DNA of 64,000 bases, taken from assembly GCF_002286975.1 (NCBI RefSeq), contig NZ_NSKB01000001.1, positions 188,733 to 252,732 on the forward strand. The letters are read 5' to 3'. Below are positions 37,025 to 47,133 of this stretch, piece after piece (position 1 is the stretch's first letter; every line of letters starts with the position of its first letter). The stretch is from Halomonas salipaludis (GTDB lineage: Bacteria; Pseudomonadota; Gammaproteobacteria; Pseudomonadales; Halomonadaceae). The position numbers and the translations under genes were made by a program. The notes below the pieces were generated by a model, which was not told where the DNA came from, did not search any database, and was given only the letters and a program-made list of their open reading frames with translations.

Positions 37025-38206
37025 ATGAGCCAGATTACCCCGATCACCTGGGACGACCCGTTCCGCCTCGTCGACCAGCTCAGCGAAGATGAGCGCATGG
37101 TCTACCAGACCGCCCACGACTACTGCCAGGACAAGCTGCTGCCGCGGGTGCTGGAGGCCAACCGCCACGAGCGCTTCGACCGCGAGATCATGAACGAGAT
37201 GGGCGAGCTGGGGCTGCTCGGCGCGACCATGGAGGGTTACGGCGGTGCCGGGCTCAACTACGTCAGCTACGGCCTGATTGCCCGCGAAGTGGAGCGCGTC
37301 GACTCCGGCTACCGTAGCGCCATGAGCGTGCAGTCGAGCCTGGTGATGTACCCCATCCACGCCTTCGGCAGCGACGCCCAGCGCGACAAGTACCTACCCA
37401 AACTGGCCAGCGGCGAGTGGGTCGGCTGCTTCGGCCTCACCGAGCCCGACCACGGCTCCGACCCCAACGGCATGAGCACCCGGGCCACCAGGATCGACGG
37501 CGGCTACAAGCTCAACGGCACCAAGAGCTGGATCACCAACTCGCCGATTGCCGACGTGTTCGTGGTGTGGGCCAAGGACGATGAAGGCGACCTGCGCGGC
37601 TTTATCCTCGAGAAGGGCATGGCCGGGCTCTCGGCGCCCAAGATTGAGGGCAAGTTCAGCCTGCGCGCCTCGGTCACTGGCCAGATCGCCATGCAGGACG
37701 TGGAGGTCTCCAACGAGCAGATCCTGCCCGGCGTCAAGGGCCTCAAGGGGCCGTTCTCGTGCCTCAATCGCGCCCGTTATGGTATCGCTTGGGGCACCAT
37801 GGGCGCCGCCGAGGCGTGCTGGCACGCGGCGCGCCAGTACACCCTCGACCGCAAGCAGTTCGGCCGCCCGCTGGCCGCCAACCAGCTGATCCAGAAGAAG
37901 CTCGCCGACATGCAGACCGAGATCGCCCTGGGCCTGCAGGCGGCGCTGCGCGTCGGCCGCATGATCGACGACGGCCAGCTGGTGCCCGAAGCGATCTCGC
38001 TGATCAAGCGCAACAACTGCGGCAAGGCGCTGGATATCGCCCGGGTGGCGCGGGACATGCACGGCGGCAACGGCATCGCCGACGAGTACCACGTGATTCG
38101 CCATGTGATGAACCTCGAGGCGGTCAACACCTACGAGGGCACCCACGATATTCATGCGCTGATCCTGGGCCGCGCCCAGACCGGCATTCAGGCCTTTTCC
38201 AACTGA
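37025..38206 (+). CDS. gcdH: Glutaryl-CoA dehydrogenase
   Basis: Encodes 393 residues of the acyl-CoA dehydrogenase family. GcdH oxidises and decarboxylates glutaryl-CoA to crotonyl-CoA in lysine and glutarate breakdown, with FAD. The flavin regions are [16 protein letters not shown] and [13 protein letters not shown]; the substrate-specific [15 protein letters not shown] and the catalytic Glu in [16 protein letters not shown] are present. The partner CoA-transferase gene follows, but a 210-bp repeat (38242-38451) lies between them. Confidence 0.95.
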   Translation: MSQITPITWDDPFRLVDQLSEDERMVYQTAHDYCQDKLLPRVLEANRHERFDREIMNEMGELGLLGATMEGYGGAGLNYVSYGLIAREVERVDSGYRSAMSVQSSLVMYPIHAFGSDAQRDKYLPKLASGEWVGCFGLTEPDHGSDPNGMSTRATRIDGGYKLNGTKSWITNSPIADVFVVWAKDDEGDLRGFILEKGMAGLSAPKIEGKFSLRASVTGQIAMQDVEVSNEQILPGVKGLKGPFSCLNRARYGIAWGTMGAAEACWHAARQYTLDRKQFGRPLAANQLIQKKLADMQTEIALGLQAALRVGRMIDDGQLVPEAISLIKRNNCGKALDIARVARDMHGGNGIADEYHVIRHVMNLEAVNTYEGTHDIHALILGRAQTGIQAFSN

Positions 38207-38241
38207 TCGACCGGCTTAGCCCGAGTAGTAGGGGCATCTAA

Positions 38242-38451
38242 GCGAAGGACGCAGGGGACAGGCCGAAAAGGAGGTTTGCGCCATGGGTGAGGAGCACTGC
38301 TCCGAACGGGCTGGCCATGGATGGCCAGCACAGGTCCTGCAAGCGAAGCAGGATGCGAGAGCGCAGTCAGGGCGCAAGGTAGCGCCCAGGGACGGGTTTA
38401 CAGCGCCTCCTTGCAGGCCTGTCGCCGGATCCGTTCGAGCGGTGCTGCCTA
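38242..38451 (+). repeat. Dispersed structured repeat, copy B (full length)
   Basis: The most complete copy, about 210 bp. A closing stem pairs 38254-38274 (GGGGACAGGCC, GAA, AAGGAGG) with 38406-38426 (CCTCCTT, GCA, GGCCTGT...). Inner hairpins: CTGGCCAT/ATGGCCAG (38311-38328), TCCTGC/GCAGGA and GGGCGC/GCGCCC. The matching ends of other copies covary (see findings). It separates gcdH from gcdG and can be read as if it extended the gcdG frame, which would falsely add 69 codons to that gene. Fills most of the 38207-38489 gap. Confidence 0.85.
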
Positions 38452-38489
38452 TCTCCGATAGCCCTGTCCCGAGTGATCAAGGAGACAAG

Positions 38490-39695
38490 ATGAGCGGACC
38501 GCTCGACGGTATCGTGGTGCTCGATATGTCACGCGTGCTGGCCGGCCCCTGGGCCGGTCAGCTGCTGGCCGATCTGGGTGCCCAGGTGATCAAGATCGAA
38601 CGTCCCGGCAGCGGTGACGACACCCGCAGCTGGGGCCCGCCGTGGCTGGAAGACGCCGCCGGCGACCCGCTGGAAGCGGCGTATTTCCTGTGCGCCAATC
38701 GCGGCAAGCAGTCGCTGGCGGTGGATATCACCCGCCCCGAAGGCCAGGCGCTGGTGCGCGAACTGGCCTCGCGTGCGGATATCCTGCTGGAAAACTTCAA
38801 GGTCGGCGGCCTCAAGAAGTATGGCCTCGACTACGCCAGCCTCCACGAACTCAACCCAGGGCTGATCGGCTGCTCGATCACCGGCTTCGGTCAGGACGGC
38901 CCCTATGCCCACCGCGCCGGCTACGACTTCATGATCCAGGCCATGGGCGGCTTGATGAGCGTCACCGGTGACGCCGAAGGCATGCCGATGAAGACCGGCG
39001 TGGCGATTACCGACGTAATGACCGGGCTCTACGCCGCGGTGGGCGTGCTGGCGGCGCTGCACGAGCGTGGGCGCACTGGAGCCGGCCGGCATATCGACGT
39101 GGCGCTGCTCGACGTGCAGCTGGCGACCCTGGCCAACCAGGCCCTCAATACCCTAGTGTCGGGGCGTGATCCGCAGCGACACGGCAACGCCCACCCCAAT
39201 ATCGTGCCCTACCAGGCCTTCGCCTGCGCCGACGGCTACCTGGTACTGACGGTGGGCAACGACAGCCAGTTCGTGCGCTTCGCCACGCTGCTCGGCCACC
39301 CCGAATGGGCCACTGACCCGGCCTACGCCACCAACGGCGCGCGGGTCGCCAACCGCGACACCCTGGTGGCGCTGATCGAGGCCTGCCTGCTGGCTCGTCC
39401 GCGCGACGCCTGGCTCGCCGACTTCGAGACGCATGGCATCCCTGCCGGTCCCATCAACACCATTTCCGAGTCGCTGCATGACCCCCAGGTGCTGCATCGT
39501 GGCATGGTCACTACCCTCGAGCGAGGCGGCAATGCCGTGCCCCAGATCGGCAATCCGCTGCGTTTCGATGGCGACGGCCAGACCAGCCGGCGTGCACCGC
39601 CGGGACTCGGCCAGGACAGCGACAGCGTGCTCGCCGGGATGGGACTCAACGCCGAGCAGATCGAGGCGCTACGCGAGCAGGGGATCATTGCGTAG
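38490..39695 (+). CDS. gcdG: CaiB/BaiF family CoA-transferase, probably succinyl-CoA:glutarate CoA-transferase
   Basis: Encodes 401 residues of class III CoA-transferases. The core motifs are VLDMSRVLAGPWAGQLLADLGAQVIKIE, SITGFGQDGPYAHRAGYDFMIQAMGG with the catalytic Asp, and HPEWATDPAY. It follows gcdH, so it would activate glutarate with succinyl-CoA, the gcdG-gcdH arrangement of pseudomonads. The start ATG at 38490 has AGGAGA nearby; the longer frame upstream is repeat sequence. Convergent with ppsR. Confidence 0.88.
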   Translation: MSGPLDGIVVLDMSRVLAGPWAGQLLADLGAQVIKIERPGSGDDTRSWGPPWLEDAAGDPLEAAYFLCANRGKQSLAVDITRPEGQALVRELASRADILLENFKVGGLKKYGLDYASLHELNPGLIGCSITGFGQDGPYAHRAGYDFMIQAMGGLMSVTGDAEGMPMKTGVAITDVMTGLYAAVGVLAALHERGRTGAGRHIDVALLDVQLATLANQALNTLVSGRDPQRHGNAHPNIVPYQAFACADGYLVLTVGNDSQFVRFATLLGHPEWATDPAYATNGARVANRDTLVALIEACLLARPRDAWLADFETHGIPAGPINTISESLHDPQVLHRGMVTTLERGGNAVPQIGNPLRFDGDGQTSRRAPPGLGQDSDSVLAGMGLNAEQIEALREQGIIA

Positions 39696-39726
39696 CGTCC
39701 AGCGCCATTGCGCCCGGCGGTAGCCG

Positions 39727-40560
39727 CTAGCGCGGTGACAAGCGCCGGTTGAGGCCGGTCTCGGCGATCATGCGTGTCGAGATCTCCTCGATGGAGAAGC
39801 GCGTGGTATCGATGAACGGTACATGCATCTGGCGGAACAGTCCCTCGGCCTGCTGCACCTCCTGCATGCACTGATCCATCGAGCAGTAGCGGCTGTTGGG
39901 GCGCCGTTCGCTGCGGATCGCCGCCAGCCGGCGGGCGTCGATGGTCAGGCCGAACAGCTTGTGGCGGAAGGGCGCCAGCGCCGCCGGCAGCTTGAGGCTG
40001 CCATCCTCGTCGAGGTCGTCGTCGGTGAGCGGGTAGTTGGCGGCACGGATGCCGAACTGCAGCGCCAGGTAGAGCGAGGTCGGCGTCTTGCCGCAGCGCG
40101 ACACCCCAACCAGGATGATATCGGCCTTGTCGTACTGATGGGTGCGCGCGCCGTCGTCGTTGTCGAGGGCGAAGTGCACCGAATCGATGCGGTTCATGTA
40201 GGCATCATCGCGGCCGATCGAGTGGGTGCTGCCGACGCTATAGGTAGAGCGCGTGGCCAGCTCCTTCTCCAGCGGCTCGAGGAAGGTCGAGAAGATATCG
40301 ACCTTGAAGCCGCTGGCCTGGCTGATCACGTCGCGGATGTCGGCATCGACGATGGTGTCGATGATGATCGGTTGGGCGCCGTCGCGCACGGCGGTGGCGT
40401 TGATCACCTCGACCAGTGCCTCGGCCTTGTCGACGCTGTCGATGTAGGGCTTGGTGAGCATGCGGATATCGACGCTCTCGAACTGAGCCAGCAGGCTGCG
40501 GCCAAGGCTTTCGGCGGTAATGCCGGTGCCGTCGGAAATGAAGAAGGCGGTACGGGTCAT
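39727..40560 (-). CDS. ppsR: PEP synthetase regulatory protein (bifunctional kinase/pyrophosphorylase, DUF299)
   Basis: Encodes 277 residues. PpsR inactivates PEP synthase by ADP-dependent phosphorylation and reactivates it by Pi-dependent phosphorolysis. The P-loop-like GVSRCGKT is at 152-159; [13 protein letters not shown] and [10 protein letters not shown] are conserved family segments. Divergent from ppsA, its target, with a 200-base shared upstream region. The ATG at 40560 gives the family N-terminus; the longer frame reaches into ppsA's leader. Confidence 0.95.
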   Translation of the reverse strand: MTRTAFFISDGTGITAESLGRSLLAQFESVDIRMLTKPYIDSVDKAEALVEVINATAVRDGAQPIIIDTIVDADIRDVISQASGFKVDIFSTFLEPLEKELATRSTYSVGSTHSIGRDDAYMNRIDSVHFALDNDDGARTHQYDKADIILVGVSRCGKTPTSLYLALQFGIRAANYPLTDDDLDEDGSLKLPAALAPFRHKLFGLTIDARRLAAIRSERRPNSRYCSMDQCMQEVQQAEGLFRQMHVPFIDTTRFSIEEISTRMIAETGLNRRLSPR

Positions 40561-40760
40561 GGTGGTCTCGTCTGGTCGCGGTGGAGCGATTACTACACAA
40601 AACCCCGCGTGTTGTAAAAATCCTCCAGTGACTTCGCTGTTAGACCAATGGCGAATATGGCCTTGGCTTGGTAGGGTGAGCCACACTTCGCTAGCGGCCT
40701 CGCCGCGCTTTGCGCCGATACCGCCACAAGCGGTATTCCGCACCTGAACTAGGGGGTCTC

Positions 40761-43133
40761 GTGGAAGAGTACATTGTGTGGTTCGACCAGCTGGGCATGC
40801 ACGACGTCGAACGCGTCGGTGGCAAGAACGCCTCACTCGGCGAGATGATCTCCAACCTGGCCGGGGCCGGCGTCAGTGTGCCCGGCGGCTTCGCCACCAC
40901 GGCCCACGCCTATCGCGAATTCCTCGCCCACGAAGGGCTCAACGAGCGCATCAACCAGGCCCTGGCGCGGCTCGACGTCGACGACGTCGGCGAGCTGGCA
41001 CGGGTTGGCGCCGAGATCCGCCAGTGGGTGATCGACACACCGCTGCCGCCGGCCTTCGAGGCGGCGCTACGCGACGCCTACCAGCAGATGGAAGCCAAGC
41101 ACCCCAGCCTCAAGGCCGCGGTGCGTAGCTCGGCCACCGCCGAAGACCTGCCGGATGCCTCCTTCGCCGGCCAGCAGGAGACCTTCCTCAATATCGAAGG
41201 CTTCGACAATATCAAGCGCGCGGTCCACGAGGTATTCGCCTCGCTGTTCAATGATCGTGCCATTTCCTACCGGGTCCACCGCGGCTATGCCCACGAGAAC
41301 GTGGCACTGTCCGCCGGGGTGCAGAAGATGGTGCGCTCCGAGACCGGTGCCAGCGGGGTGATGTTCACCCTCGATACCGAGTCGGGCTTCCGCGATGCGG
41401 TGTTCGTCACCGCCTCCTGGGGGCTCGGCGAAACCGTGGTGCAGGGCGCGGTCAATCCGGACGAATTCTATGTTCACAAGCCGACCCTGGCCGCCGGCCG
41501 GCCGGCGGTGCTGCGCCGCAACCTCGGCTCCAAGCTGATCAAGATGATCTACACCGCCGATGCCAGCGCCGGCAAGTCGGTGGAGACCGTCGAGGTGCCG
41601 CTCGTCGAGCGCGGCCGCTTCTGCATCAATGACGCCCAGGTCATGGACCTGGCGCGCCAGGCGGTGATCATCGAGCAGCACTACCAGCGGCCGATGGACA
41701 TCGAGTGGGCGCTGGACGGCGACGACGGCAAGCTCTACATCGTTCAGGCGCGCCCCGAAACCGTGGTCTCGCAGCAGGAGGGCGGCAAGCTCGAGCGCTT
41801 CCAGCTCAAAGAGAAGGGCCGCACCCTGGTCAGCGGCCGGGCCATCGGCCAGCGCATCGGCCAGGGCGCGGTCAAGGTGATCCTGACCCCGGACGAGATG
41901 GACAAGGTCAAGGACGGCGACGTGCTGGTCACCGACATGACCGATCCCGACTGGGAGCCGATCATGAAGCGCGCCTCGGCGATCGTCACCAACCGCGGCG
42001 GGCGTACCTGCCACGCGGCGATCATCGCCCGTGAGCTGGGGATTCCGGCGGTGGTCGGCTGCGGCGACGCCACCGCAGTGCTCAGCGACGGCCGCGAGGT
42101 CACGGTGTCGTGTGCCGAGGGCGACACCGGCAACGTCTACGAGGGGCTACTGGCCTTCGACCGCAAGGTCTCGAGCGTTGACGCCATGCCCGAAATCCCG
42201 TTCAAGATCATGATGAACGTCGGCAATCCCGACCGCGCCTTCGGCTTCGCCGGCCTGCCCAACGCCGGCGTCGGGCTGGCGCGGCTGGAGTTCATCATCA
42301 ACCGCATGATCGGCGTGCATCCCAAGGCGCTGCTCGACTACGACCGCCTGCCCCTCGACCTGCAGCAGAGCATCGACCTGCGCACCGCCGGTTATAGCGA
42401 CCCGGTGAGTTTCTATATCGACAAGCTGGTCGAGGGCATCTCGACCCTGGCCGCGGCCTTCTATCCGCAGCGGGTCATCGTGCGGCTGTCGGACTTCAAG
42501 TCCAACGAGTACGAGAACCTGATCGGTGGCAAGCTCTACGAGCCCGGCGAAGAGAACCCGATGCTCGGCTTCCGCGGCGCGTCGCGCTACATCTCCGACG
42601 CCTTCCGGCCGTGCTTCGAGCTCGAATGCAAGGCGCTCAAGCGGGTGCGCGAAGAGATGGGCCTCGACAACGTCGAGATCATGGTGCCCTTCGTGCGCAC
42701 GCCGGACGAAGGCAAGGCGGTGGTCGACCTGCTCGCCGCCAACGGCCTGGCCCGCGGCGACAACGGCCTCAAGGTGATCATGATGTGCGAGCTGCCGGCC
42801 AACGCGCTGCTGGCCGACGAGTTCCTCGCCCACTTCGATGGCTTCTCCATCGGCTCCAACGACCTCACCCAGCTGACCCTGGGTCTGGATCGCGACTCGG
42901 GGATCGTGGCGCACTTGTTCGACGAGCGTAACCCGGCGGTCAAGAAGCTTCTGGCGATGGCGATTCAGGCCTGCAAGGCCCAGGGCAAGTACGTCGGCAT
43001 CTGCGGCCAGGGCCCCTCGGATCATCCCGATCTCGCCAAGTGGTTGATGGAGCAGGGCATCGACTCGGTGTCGCTGAACCCCGATGCGGTGCTCGAGACC
43101 TGGTTTATGCTCGCCGGTGAAACGCTGGGCTAG
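40761..43133 (+). CDS. ppsA: Phosphoenolpyruvate synthase
   Basis: Encodes 790 residues, close to the E. coli length of 792. PpsA makes PEP from pyruvate and ATP for gluconeogenesis. N-terminal ATP-grasp domain: [22 protein letters not shown]; central swivelling His domain [14 protein letters not shown] with phospho-His418 (E. coli His421); C-terminal PEP site [13 protein letters not shown]-type and [14 protein letters not shown]. The regulatory Thr preceding the His (in GGRTCH) is the PpsR target. The GTG at 40761 is chosen because it follows AGGGGG and matches the family start; the frame upstream is not family-like. Confidence 0.96.
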   Translation: MEEYIVWFDQLGMHDVERVGGKNASLGEMISNLAGAGVSVPGGFATTAHAYREFLAHEGLNERINQALARLDVDDVGELARVGAEIRQWVIDTPLPPAFEAALRDAYQQMEAKHPSLKAAVRSSATAEDLPDASFAGQQETFLNIEGFDNIKRAVHEVFASLFNDRAISYRVHRGYAHENVALSAGVQKMVRSETGASGVMFTLDTESGFRDAVFVTASWGLGETVVQGAVNPDEFYVHKPTLAAGRPAVLRRNLGSKLIKMIYTADASAGKSVETVEVPLVERGRFCINDAQVMDLARQAVIIEQHYQRPMDIEWALDGDDGKLYIVQARPETVVSQQEGGKLERFQLKEKGRTLVSGRAIGQRIGQGAVKVILTPDEMDKVKDGDVLVTDMTDPDWEPIMKRASAIVTNRGGRTCHAAIIARELGIPAVVGCGDATAVLSDGREVTVSCAEGDTGNVYEGLLAFDRKVSSVDAMPEIPFKIMMNVGNPDRAFGFAGLPNAGVGLARLEFIINRMIGVHPKALLDYDRLPLDLQQSIDLRTAGYSDPVSFYIDKLVEGISTLAAAFYPQRVIVRLSDFKSNEYENLIGGKLYEPGEENPMLGFRGASRYISDAFRPCFELECKALKRVREEMGLDNVEIMVPFVRTPDEGKAVVDLLAANGLARGDNGLKVIMMCELPANALLADEFLAHFDGFSIGSNDLTQLTLGLDRDSGIVAHLFDERNPAVKKLLAMAIQACKAQGKYVGICGQGPSDHPDLAKWLMEQGIDSVSLNPDAVLETWFMLAGETLG

Positions 43134-43149
43134 CAGCCTAGCTAGCGGG

Positions 43150-43250
43150 CCGGGGGGCAGGCCGTAGAGGAGGTTTCGATGCCATGGATGGCATCGGTAG
43201 CGCCCAGGGATGGTTTACAGCGCCTCCTCGCAGGCCTGCCCCCGGGCAAG
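43150..43250 (+). repeat. Dispersed structured repeat, copy D (internally deleted)
   Basis: A short copy of about 100 bp keeping both closing arms: 43153-43173 (GGGGGCAGGCC, GTA, GAGGAGG) pairs with 43223-43243 (CCTCCTC, GCA, GGCCTGCCCCC) with no mismatch outside the internal loop. The interior is reduced to one hairpin, GATGCCAT/ATGGCATC (43178-43195), whose three outer base pairs differ from other copies but remain paired. Located in the ppsA-ggt gap (43134-43369), the rest of which shows nothing I recognise. Confidence 0.82.
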
Positions 43251-43369
43251 CCACGGTTGGATTTAGCAAGCTACTAAGATGCTGCGCCCGCTCGACGACC
43301 CCGTCGAGCGGGCGCTTTTCGTCTATGCTGTCAGTCTCCCCCTAACGCCTGCGACAAGGAGCCCGTCCC

Positions 43370-45193
43370 ATGCCTACTTCCATCGTTCCCTCCCGCCGTC
43401 GCCTGCTGCCGTGGGCGGTAGCCGTGACCCTCTGCGTGCCCCTCGCAGCCCAGGCCGAGGTGGCCTTCGACTACGATATCCCGGCGATCGCCCCGGAAGT
43501 CAGTTCCGGCAGCGAGGAGAAACCCGGCTGGGCCACCCAGCGCTTCGCCGTGGCCGCCGCCAACCCGCTGGCCACCGATGCCGGCTATCAGGTGCTCAAG
43601 GCCGGCGGCAGTGCGGTCGACGCGGCGATTGCGGTACAGATGGTGTTGACCCTGGTCGAGCCACAGTCCAGCGGCATCGGCGGTGGAGCCTTCCTGATGC
43701 ACTACGACGGCGAGGCGGTGCAGGCCTACGACGGCCGTGAGACTGCACCGGGCGACGTCGATGGCGAGCTGTTTCTCGATGAGGAGGGTGAACCGCTCGA
43801 CTTCATGGACGCCGCGGCCAGCGGCCTCTCGGTAGGTGCACCGGGTACCGTACGCATGCTCGAGCTGGCCCATGAGCGCCACGGCGAGCTGCCCTGGGCG
43901 GCGCTGTTCGAGCCAGCGATCGCGCTGGCCGAGCAGGGCTTCGCGGTCAGTCCGCGGCTGCATACCAGCTTGGCCGGTGAGGAGCGGCTACGCAACGACC
44001 CATTGGCAGGGCCGTTCTACTACCCCGATGGCGAACCACTGGCCGAGGGGCATGAACTGAAGAACCCGGCACTGGGGGCGATCCTGCGCGAACTCGCCGA
44101 GCACGGCAGCAAGGCCCTGCACACCGGGCCTATCGCCGAGGACTTGGTGTTTCGCGTTCAGGATCACGCCGAGCGGCCCGGCACCCTGAGTCTTGAAGAC
44201 CTGGCCAGCTACTCTGCCGAGACCCGCACGCCGCTGTGCAGCGACTGGCAGGCCTATCGCGTATGCGGCTTTCCGCCGCCGTCCTCTGGACACCTGACCA
44301 TCATGCAGATCCTCGGCGTGCTCGAGCACCTGCCCGCGATCGAGGCGCCGCTCGAGGATGACCGGCCGAGTGTGGACTGGCTGCATCAGTTTCTCGAGGC
44401 CTCGCGGCTGGCCTTCGCCGACCGCGGCAAGTATATCGCCGACCCCGACTTCGTCGAGGCGCCCGGCAACGACTGGAACAGCATGCTCGACCCCCACTAT
44501 CTCGCCGGGCGGGCCGCCTTGCTGGGTGAGGAGAGCCTGGGTAGCGACGGCGCCGAGCCGGGTGAGCCTGGCGAGCTCACCACCGCTTGGGCGGTGCAGC
44601 CCGAGCAGCCCGAGTACGGCACCAGCCATATCAGCATCATCGACGAGCACGGCAATGCCTTGGCCATGACCACCACCATCGAGTCGGCCTTCGGTTCACG
44701 GATCATGGCCGACGGCGGTACTGGCCTGTCCGGCGGCTACCTGCTCAACAATGAGCTGACCGATTTTTCGTTCACGTCGCAAGACGCCGATGGCAACCCG
44801 ATCGCCAACCGCGTCGAGGCGCACAAGCGGCCGCGTTCGAGCATGAGTCCGACACTGGTGTTCGATCGCGACAGCGATGCGCTGGTGGCAAGTCTGGGTT
44901 CCCCGGGCGGCGCGGCGATCATCCACTACACCGCCAAGGCGATGGTGGCGATGCTCGACTGGGGGCTGGACGCCCAGCAAGCCCTCGACCTGCCTCACGC
45001 CATCACCCTGGGCGGGCCGGTGTTCCTCGAAGAGGGGGGCTTCCCCGCCGAAGTGCTCGAGGCGCTCAACCAGCGCGGCCACGACGCCAGTGAGCGGGAG
45101 CTGGTCAGCGGCCTGCAGGCGCTGCAGGTCGTCGAGGACGGCTTCTACGGCGGAGCCGATCCACGCCGCGAAGGCGTGGTGATGGGGGAATAA
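43370..45193 (+). CDS. ggt: Gamma-glutamyltranspeptidase, periplasmic
   Basis: Encodes 607 residues. A signal peptide (RRRLLPWAVAVTLCVPLAAQA, about residues 9-29) directs export. Ggt cleaves gamma-glutamyl bonds of glutathione and relatives; the precursor self-cleaves before Thr418, in YGTSHISIID. Conserved GSGGGAFLMHYD-type loop appears as SGIGGGAFLMHY, and MSPTLVF with GSPGGAAII closes the active site. Its own transcription unit: repeat copy D precedes it and a convergent gene follows. Confidence 0.95.
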   Translation: MPTSIVPSRRRLLPWAVAVTLCVPLAAQAEVAFDYDIPAIAPEVSSGSEEKPGWATQRFAVAAANPLATDAGYQVLKAGGSAVDAAIAVQMVLTLVEPQSSGIGGGAFLMHYDGEAVQAYDGRETAPGDVDGELFLDEEGEPLDFMDAAASGLSVGAPGTVRMLELAHERHGELPWAALFEPAIALAEQGFAVSPRLHTSLAGEERLRNDPLAGPFYYPDGEPLAEGHELKNPALGAILRELAEHGSKALHTGPIAEDLVFRVQDHAERPGTLSLEDLASYSAETRTPLCSDWQAYRVCGFPPPSSGHLTIMQILGVLEHLPAIEAPLEDDRPSVDWLHQFLEASRLAFADRGKYIADPDFVEAPGNDWNSMLDPHYLAGRAALLGEESLGSDGAEPGEPGELTTAWAVQPEQPEYGTSHISIIDEHGNALAMTTTIESAFGSRIMADGGTGLSGGYLLNNELTDFSFTSQDADGNPIANRVEAHKRPRSSMSPTLVFDRDSDALVASLGSPGGAAIIHYTAKAMVAMLDWGLDAQQALDLPHAITLGGPVFLEEGGFPAEVLEALNQRGHDASERELVSGLQALQVVEDGFYGGADPRREGVVMGE

Positions 45194-45206
45194 GCACCTA
45201 GCGCAA

Positions 45207-45238
45207 AGTGCCGAGCCCCAGCCATCCAGCTTGGCGCT
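45207..45238. terminator. Hairpin between convergent ggt and glycerophosphodiesterase genes
   Basis: AGTGCCGAGC (45207-45216) can pair over 10 bp with GCTTGGCGCT (45229-45238), including two G-U pairs. There is no T-tract, so terminator function is uncertain. Confidence 0.35.
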
Positions 45239-45246
45239 TGGCGCTA

Positions 45247-47124
45247 TCAGCTTCTCAGCCAGTTCCTCAGCTTGACCAGCAGTAGCGCGCCGTCGCTGAG
45301 CTCGCGGCGGTCCTCGAGCAGCTCGGCGAGCAGATCGGGGCGGTCGGTGATGATATTGTCGACGCCCATGTCGATCAGCTGCGACATGCGTGCGCGGTCG
45401 TTGACCGTCCAGGTGTGCAGCTCGTAGCCGAAGTAGCTTGCGGCGCGGATCTCGGCATCGCTGACCCGGTTGTGACGTAGCCCGAGGGCATCGAAGCTAG
45501 TGCGATCGAGGGTGCCCGGTAGCACGAACTGGGCCAGCAGGGTGGTGCGTAGCTGCGGTTGGCGAGCCTTGATCTCGCGCACCAGCGACGGCGACATGGT
45601 GGCGATCAGTACGTCGCCATGGACGTCCTCGCTACCGCACCCTTGAGGCGGTTGTTGCGCCAAACCACGGCACTCCTGGCGCGCCAGGTTCTCGCGCCTC
45701 AGACTCTCGAGCACGGCATCGACCAGGTCCAGCTCACGGCCTGGGTCGGGCTTGAGATCGATCATCAGCGGGCTCTGGGTGCGGGTGCGGGCCAGGGCGT
45801 CATCCAGCGAGGGGATTCGCTCGCCGACGTAGGCGTCGCCGAACCAGCTGCCTACGTCAAACTGCTGCAGCTCCTCGAACGTCAGGTCGCGCAGTTGGCG
45901 CGAATCGCCAGCAAGACGCTGCAGGGTGCGATCATGATAGAGCACCACCTGGTCGTCGCCGGTGAGGCGCACGTCGATCTCGATGAAGTCGGCGCCGTCG
46001 AGGATCGCCTGGTCGACGGCCGCCAGGGTGTTCTCCGGGGCCGCCATGGAGCTGCCGCGGTGTGCGGTAATCAGTACCTCGTCGCGCAGCTCGAAGCTGT
46101 TGACGATTAGCCACGCCTGGCTGATCGCAAAGACGATCACCCCCAGCTCCACGGCCCAGGCCCAACGGCCTGGGTGAGCGTCGACAGTGGGTCGTGGCGG
46201 CCGCGGCTCACGATGTGCCAAGTGCAGGTAGAGGCACGCCGACAGTAGGCTGTTGGCGGCGATGCCGATGAAGGTTATCGCCAGCGTCAGCAGCACATAG
46301 CCGCTGAGATAGGCGAGCATCGCGGGTATCAGCACTGCGTTGCGCTCTGGCAGCCACCACAGCATCGGTGTGAAGACCCGGTCGAACAGCGACGAGATCA
46401 AAAACGGTAGGGCCACGATCACCACCAGCAGCAGGATCACCGCCGCGGCAATCGGGCGGCGGCGGCCGCGGGTCAGGCGATGGCTGCGTTTCAGGGCGCG
46501 CAGCGGGCTGAGAGTTTCGAGTACCACCAGCGGCAAGGCCAGGATCCAGCGGAAGTAGAGCGTTGCAGCAATGCTTGCCCAGACCAACGCCAGCGGCAGG
46601 CTGACCGCCAGGAACTGCCACAGTGCCGGTGGCCGCACACGCTGGACGTAGTAGGGGTCGAGGCCGCCGAGGAAGGCGCCGTAGAGCCAGCCAATCGCCA
46701 GCGCCGGCGGCAGCAACAGCAGCAGCTGGGCGCCGACCTGCACCACCACCAGCCCGGCCAGGGCTGGCAGGCGGCGCAGGCTACCCCAGAACGCTTCCCA
46801 GGCCAGCCGGTAGTGGTTGTCGCGGGGGCGCACCGCGACCAGGATCATTCCGGCCTGCTGCAGATAGAGCACCAGGAAGGTCAGGCCGATGGCGGCCAGT
46901 AGCCACAGCACGCCCCCCGGCGAGATCAGGATGTCGAACAGCTCGGCATTGCTGATCACCGGTCGGCCGAACTGGCCGAGCAGCGAGGTCAGGGTCCAGG
47001 CCACCGAAGGCAGCAGCACCGCCGAGGCGAGGACGGTAAAAAACAGGTGATAGGCGAGCAGAGGGCGAAAATGCTCACGCAGTGAGCGCAGCACGTCACC
47101 GTGTAATTGTGACAGTGACAGCAT
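45247..47124 (-). CDS. Membrane-anchored glycerophosphoryl diester phosphodiesterase
   Basis: Encodes 625 residues. The first 350 form about eight membrane helices of the GDPD membrane-domain type (starting LLAYHLFFTVLASAVLLPSVAW). The C-terminal third is a GDPD TIM barrel: ITAHRGSSMAAPENTLAAV, IEIDVRLTGDDQVVLYHD, and VNDRARMSQLIDMGVDNIITDRPD. It would release glycerol-3-phosphate or similar from phosphodiesters at the membrane. The reading frame just precedes rraA, which lies nine bases upstream on the same strand? It is in fact transcribed after rraA, with only nine bases between them. Confidence 0.9.
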   Translation of the reverse strand: MLSLSQLHGDVLRSLREHFRPLLAYHLFFTVLASAVLLPSVAWTLTSLLGQFGRPVISNAELFDILISPGGVLWLLAAIGLTFLVLYLQQAGMILVAVRPRDNHYRLAWEAFWGSLRRLPALAGLVVVQVGAQLLLLLPPALAIGWLYGAFLGGLDPYYVQRVRPPALWQFLAVSLPLALVWASIAATLYFRWILALPLVVLETLSPLRALKRSHRLTRGRRRPIAAAVILLLVVIVALPFLISSLFDRVFTPMLWWLPERNAVLIPAMLAYLSGYVLLTLAITFIGIAANSLLSACLYLHLAHREPRPPRPTVDAHPGRWAWAVELGVIVFAISQAWLIVNSFELRDEVLITAHRGSSMAAPENTLAAVDQAILDGADFIEIDVRLTGDDQVVLYHDRTLQRLAGDSRQLRDLTFEELQQFDVGSWFGDAYVGERIPSLDDALARTRTQSPLMIDLKPDPGRELDLVDAVLESLRRENLARQECRGLAQQPPQGCGSEDVHGDVLIATMSPSLVREIKARQPQLRTTLLAQFVLPGTLDRTSFDALGLRHNRVSDAEIRAASYFGYELHTWTVNDRARMSQLIDMGVDNIITDRPDLLAELLEDRRELSDGALLLVKLRNWLRS

Positions 47125-47133
47125 AGCAGTCCA

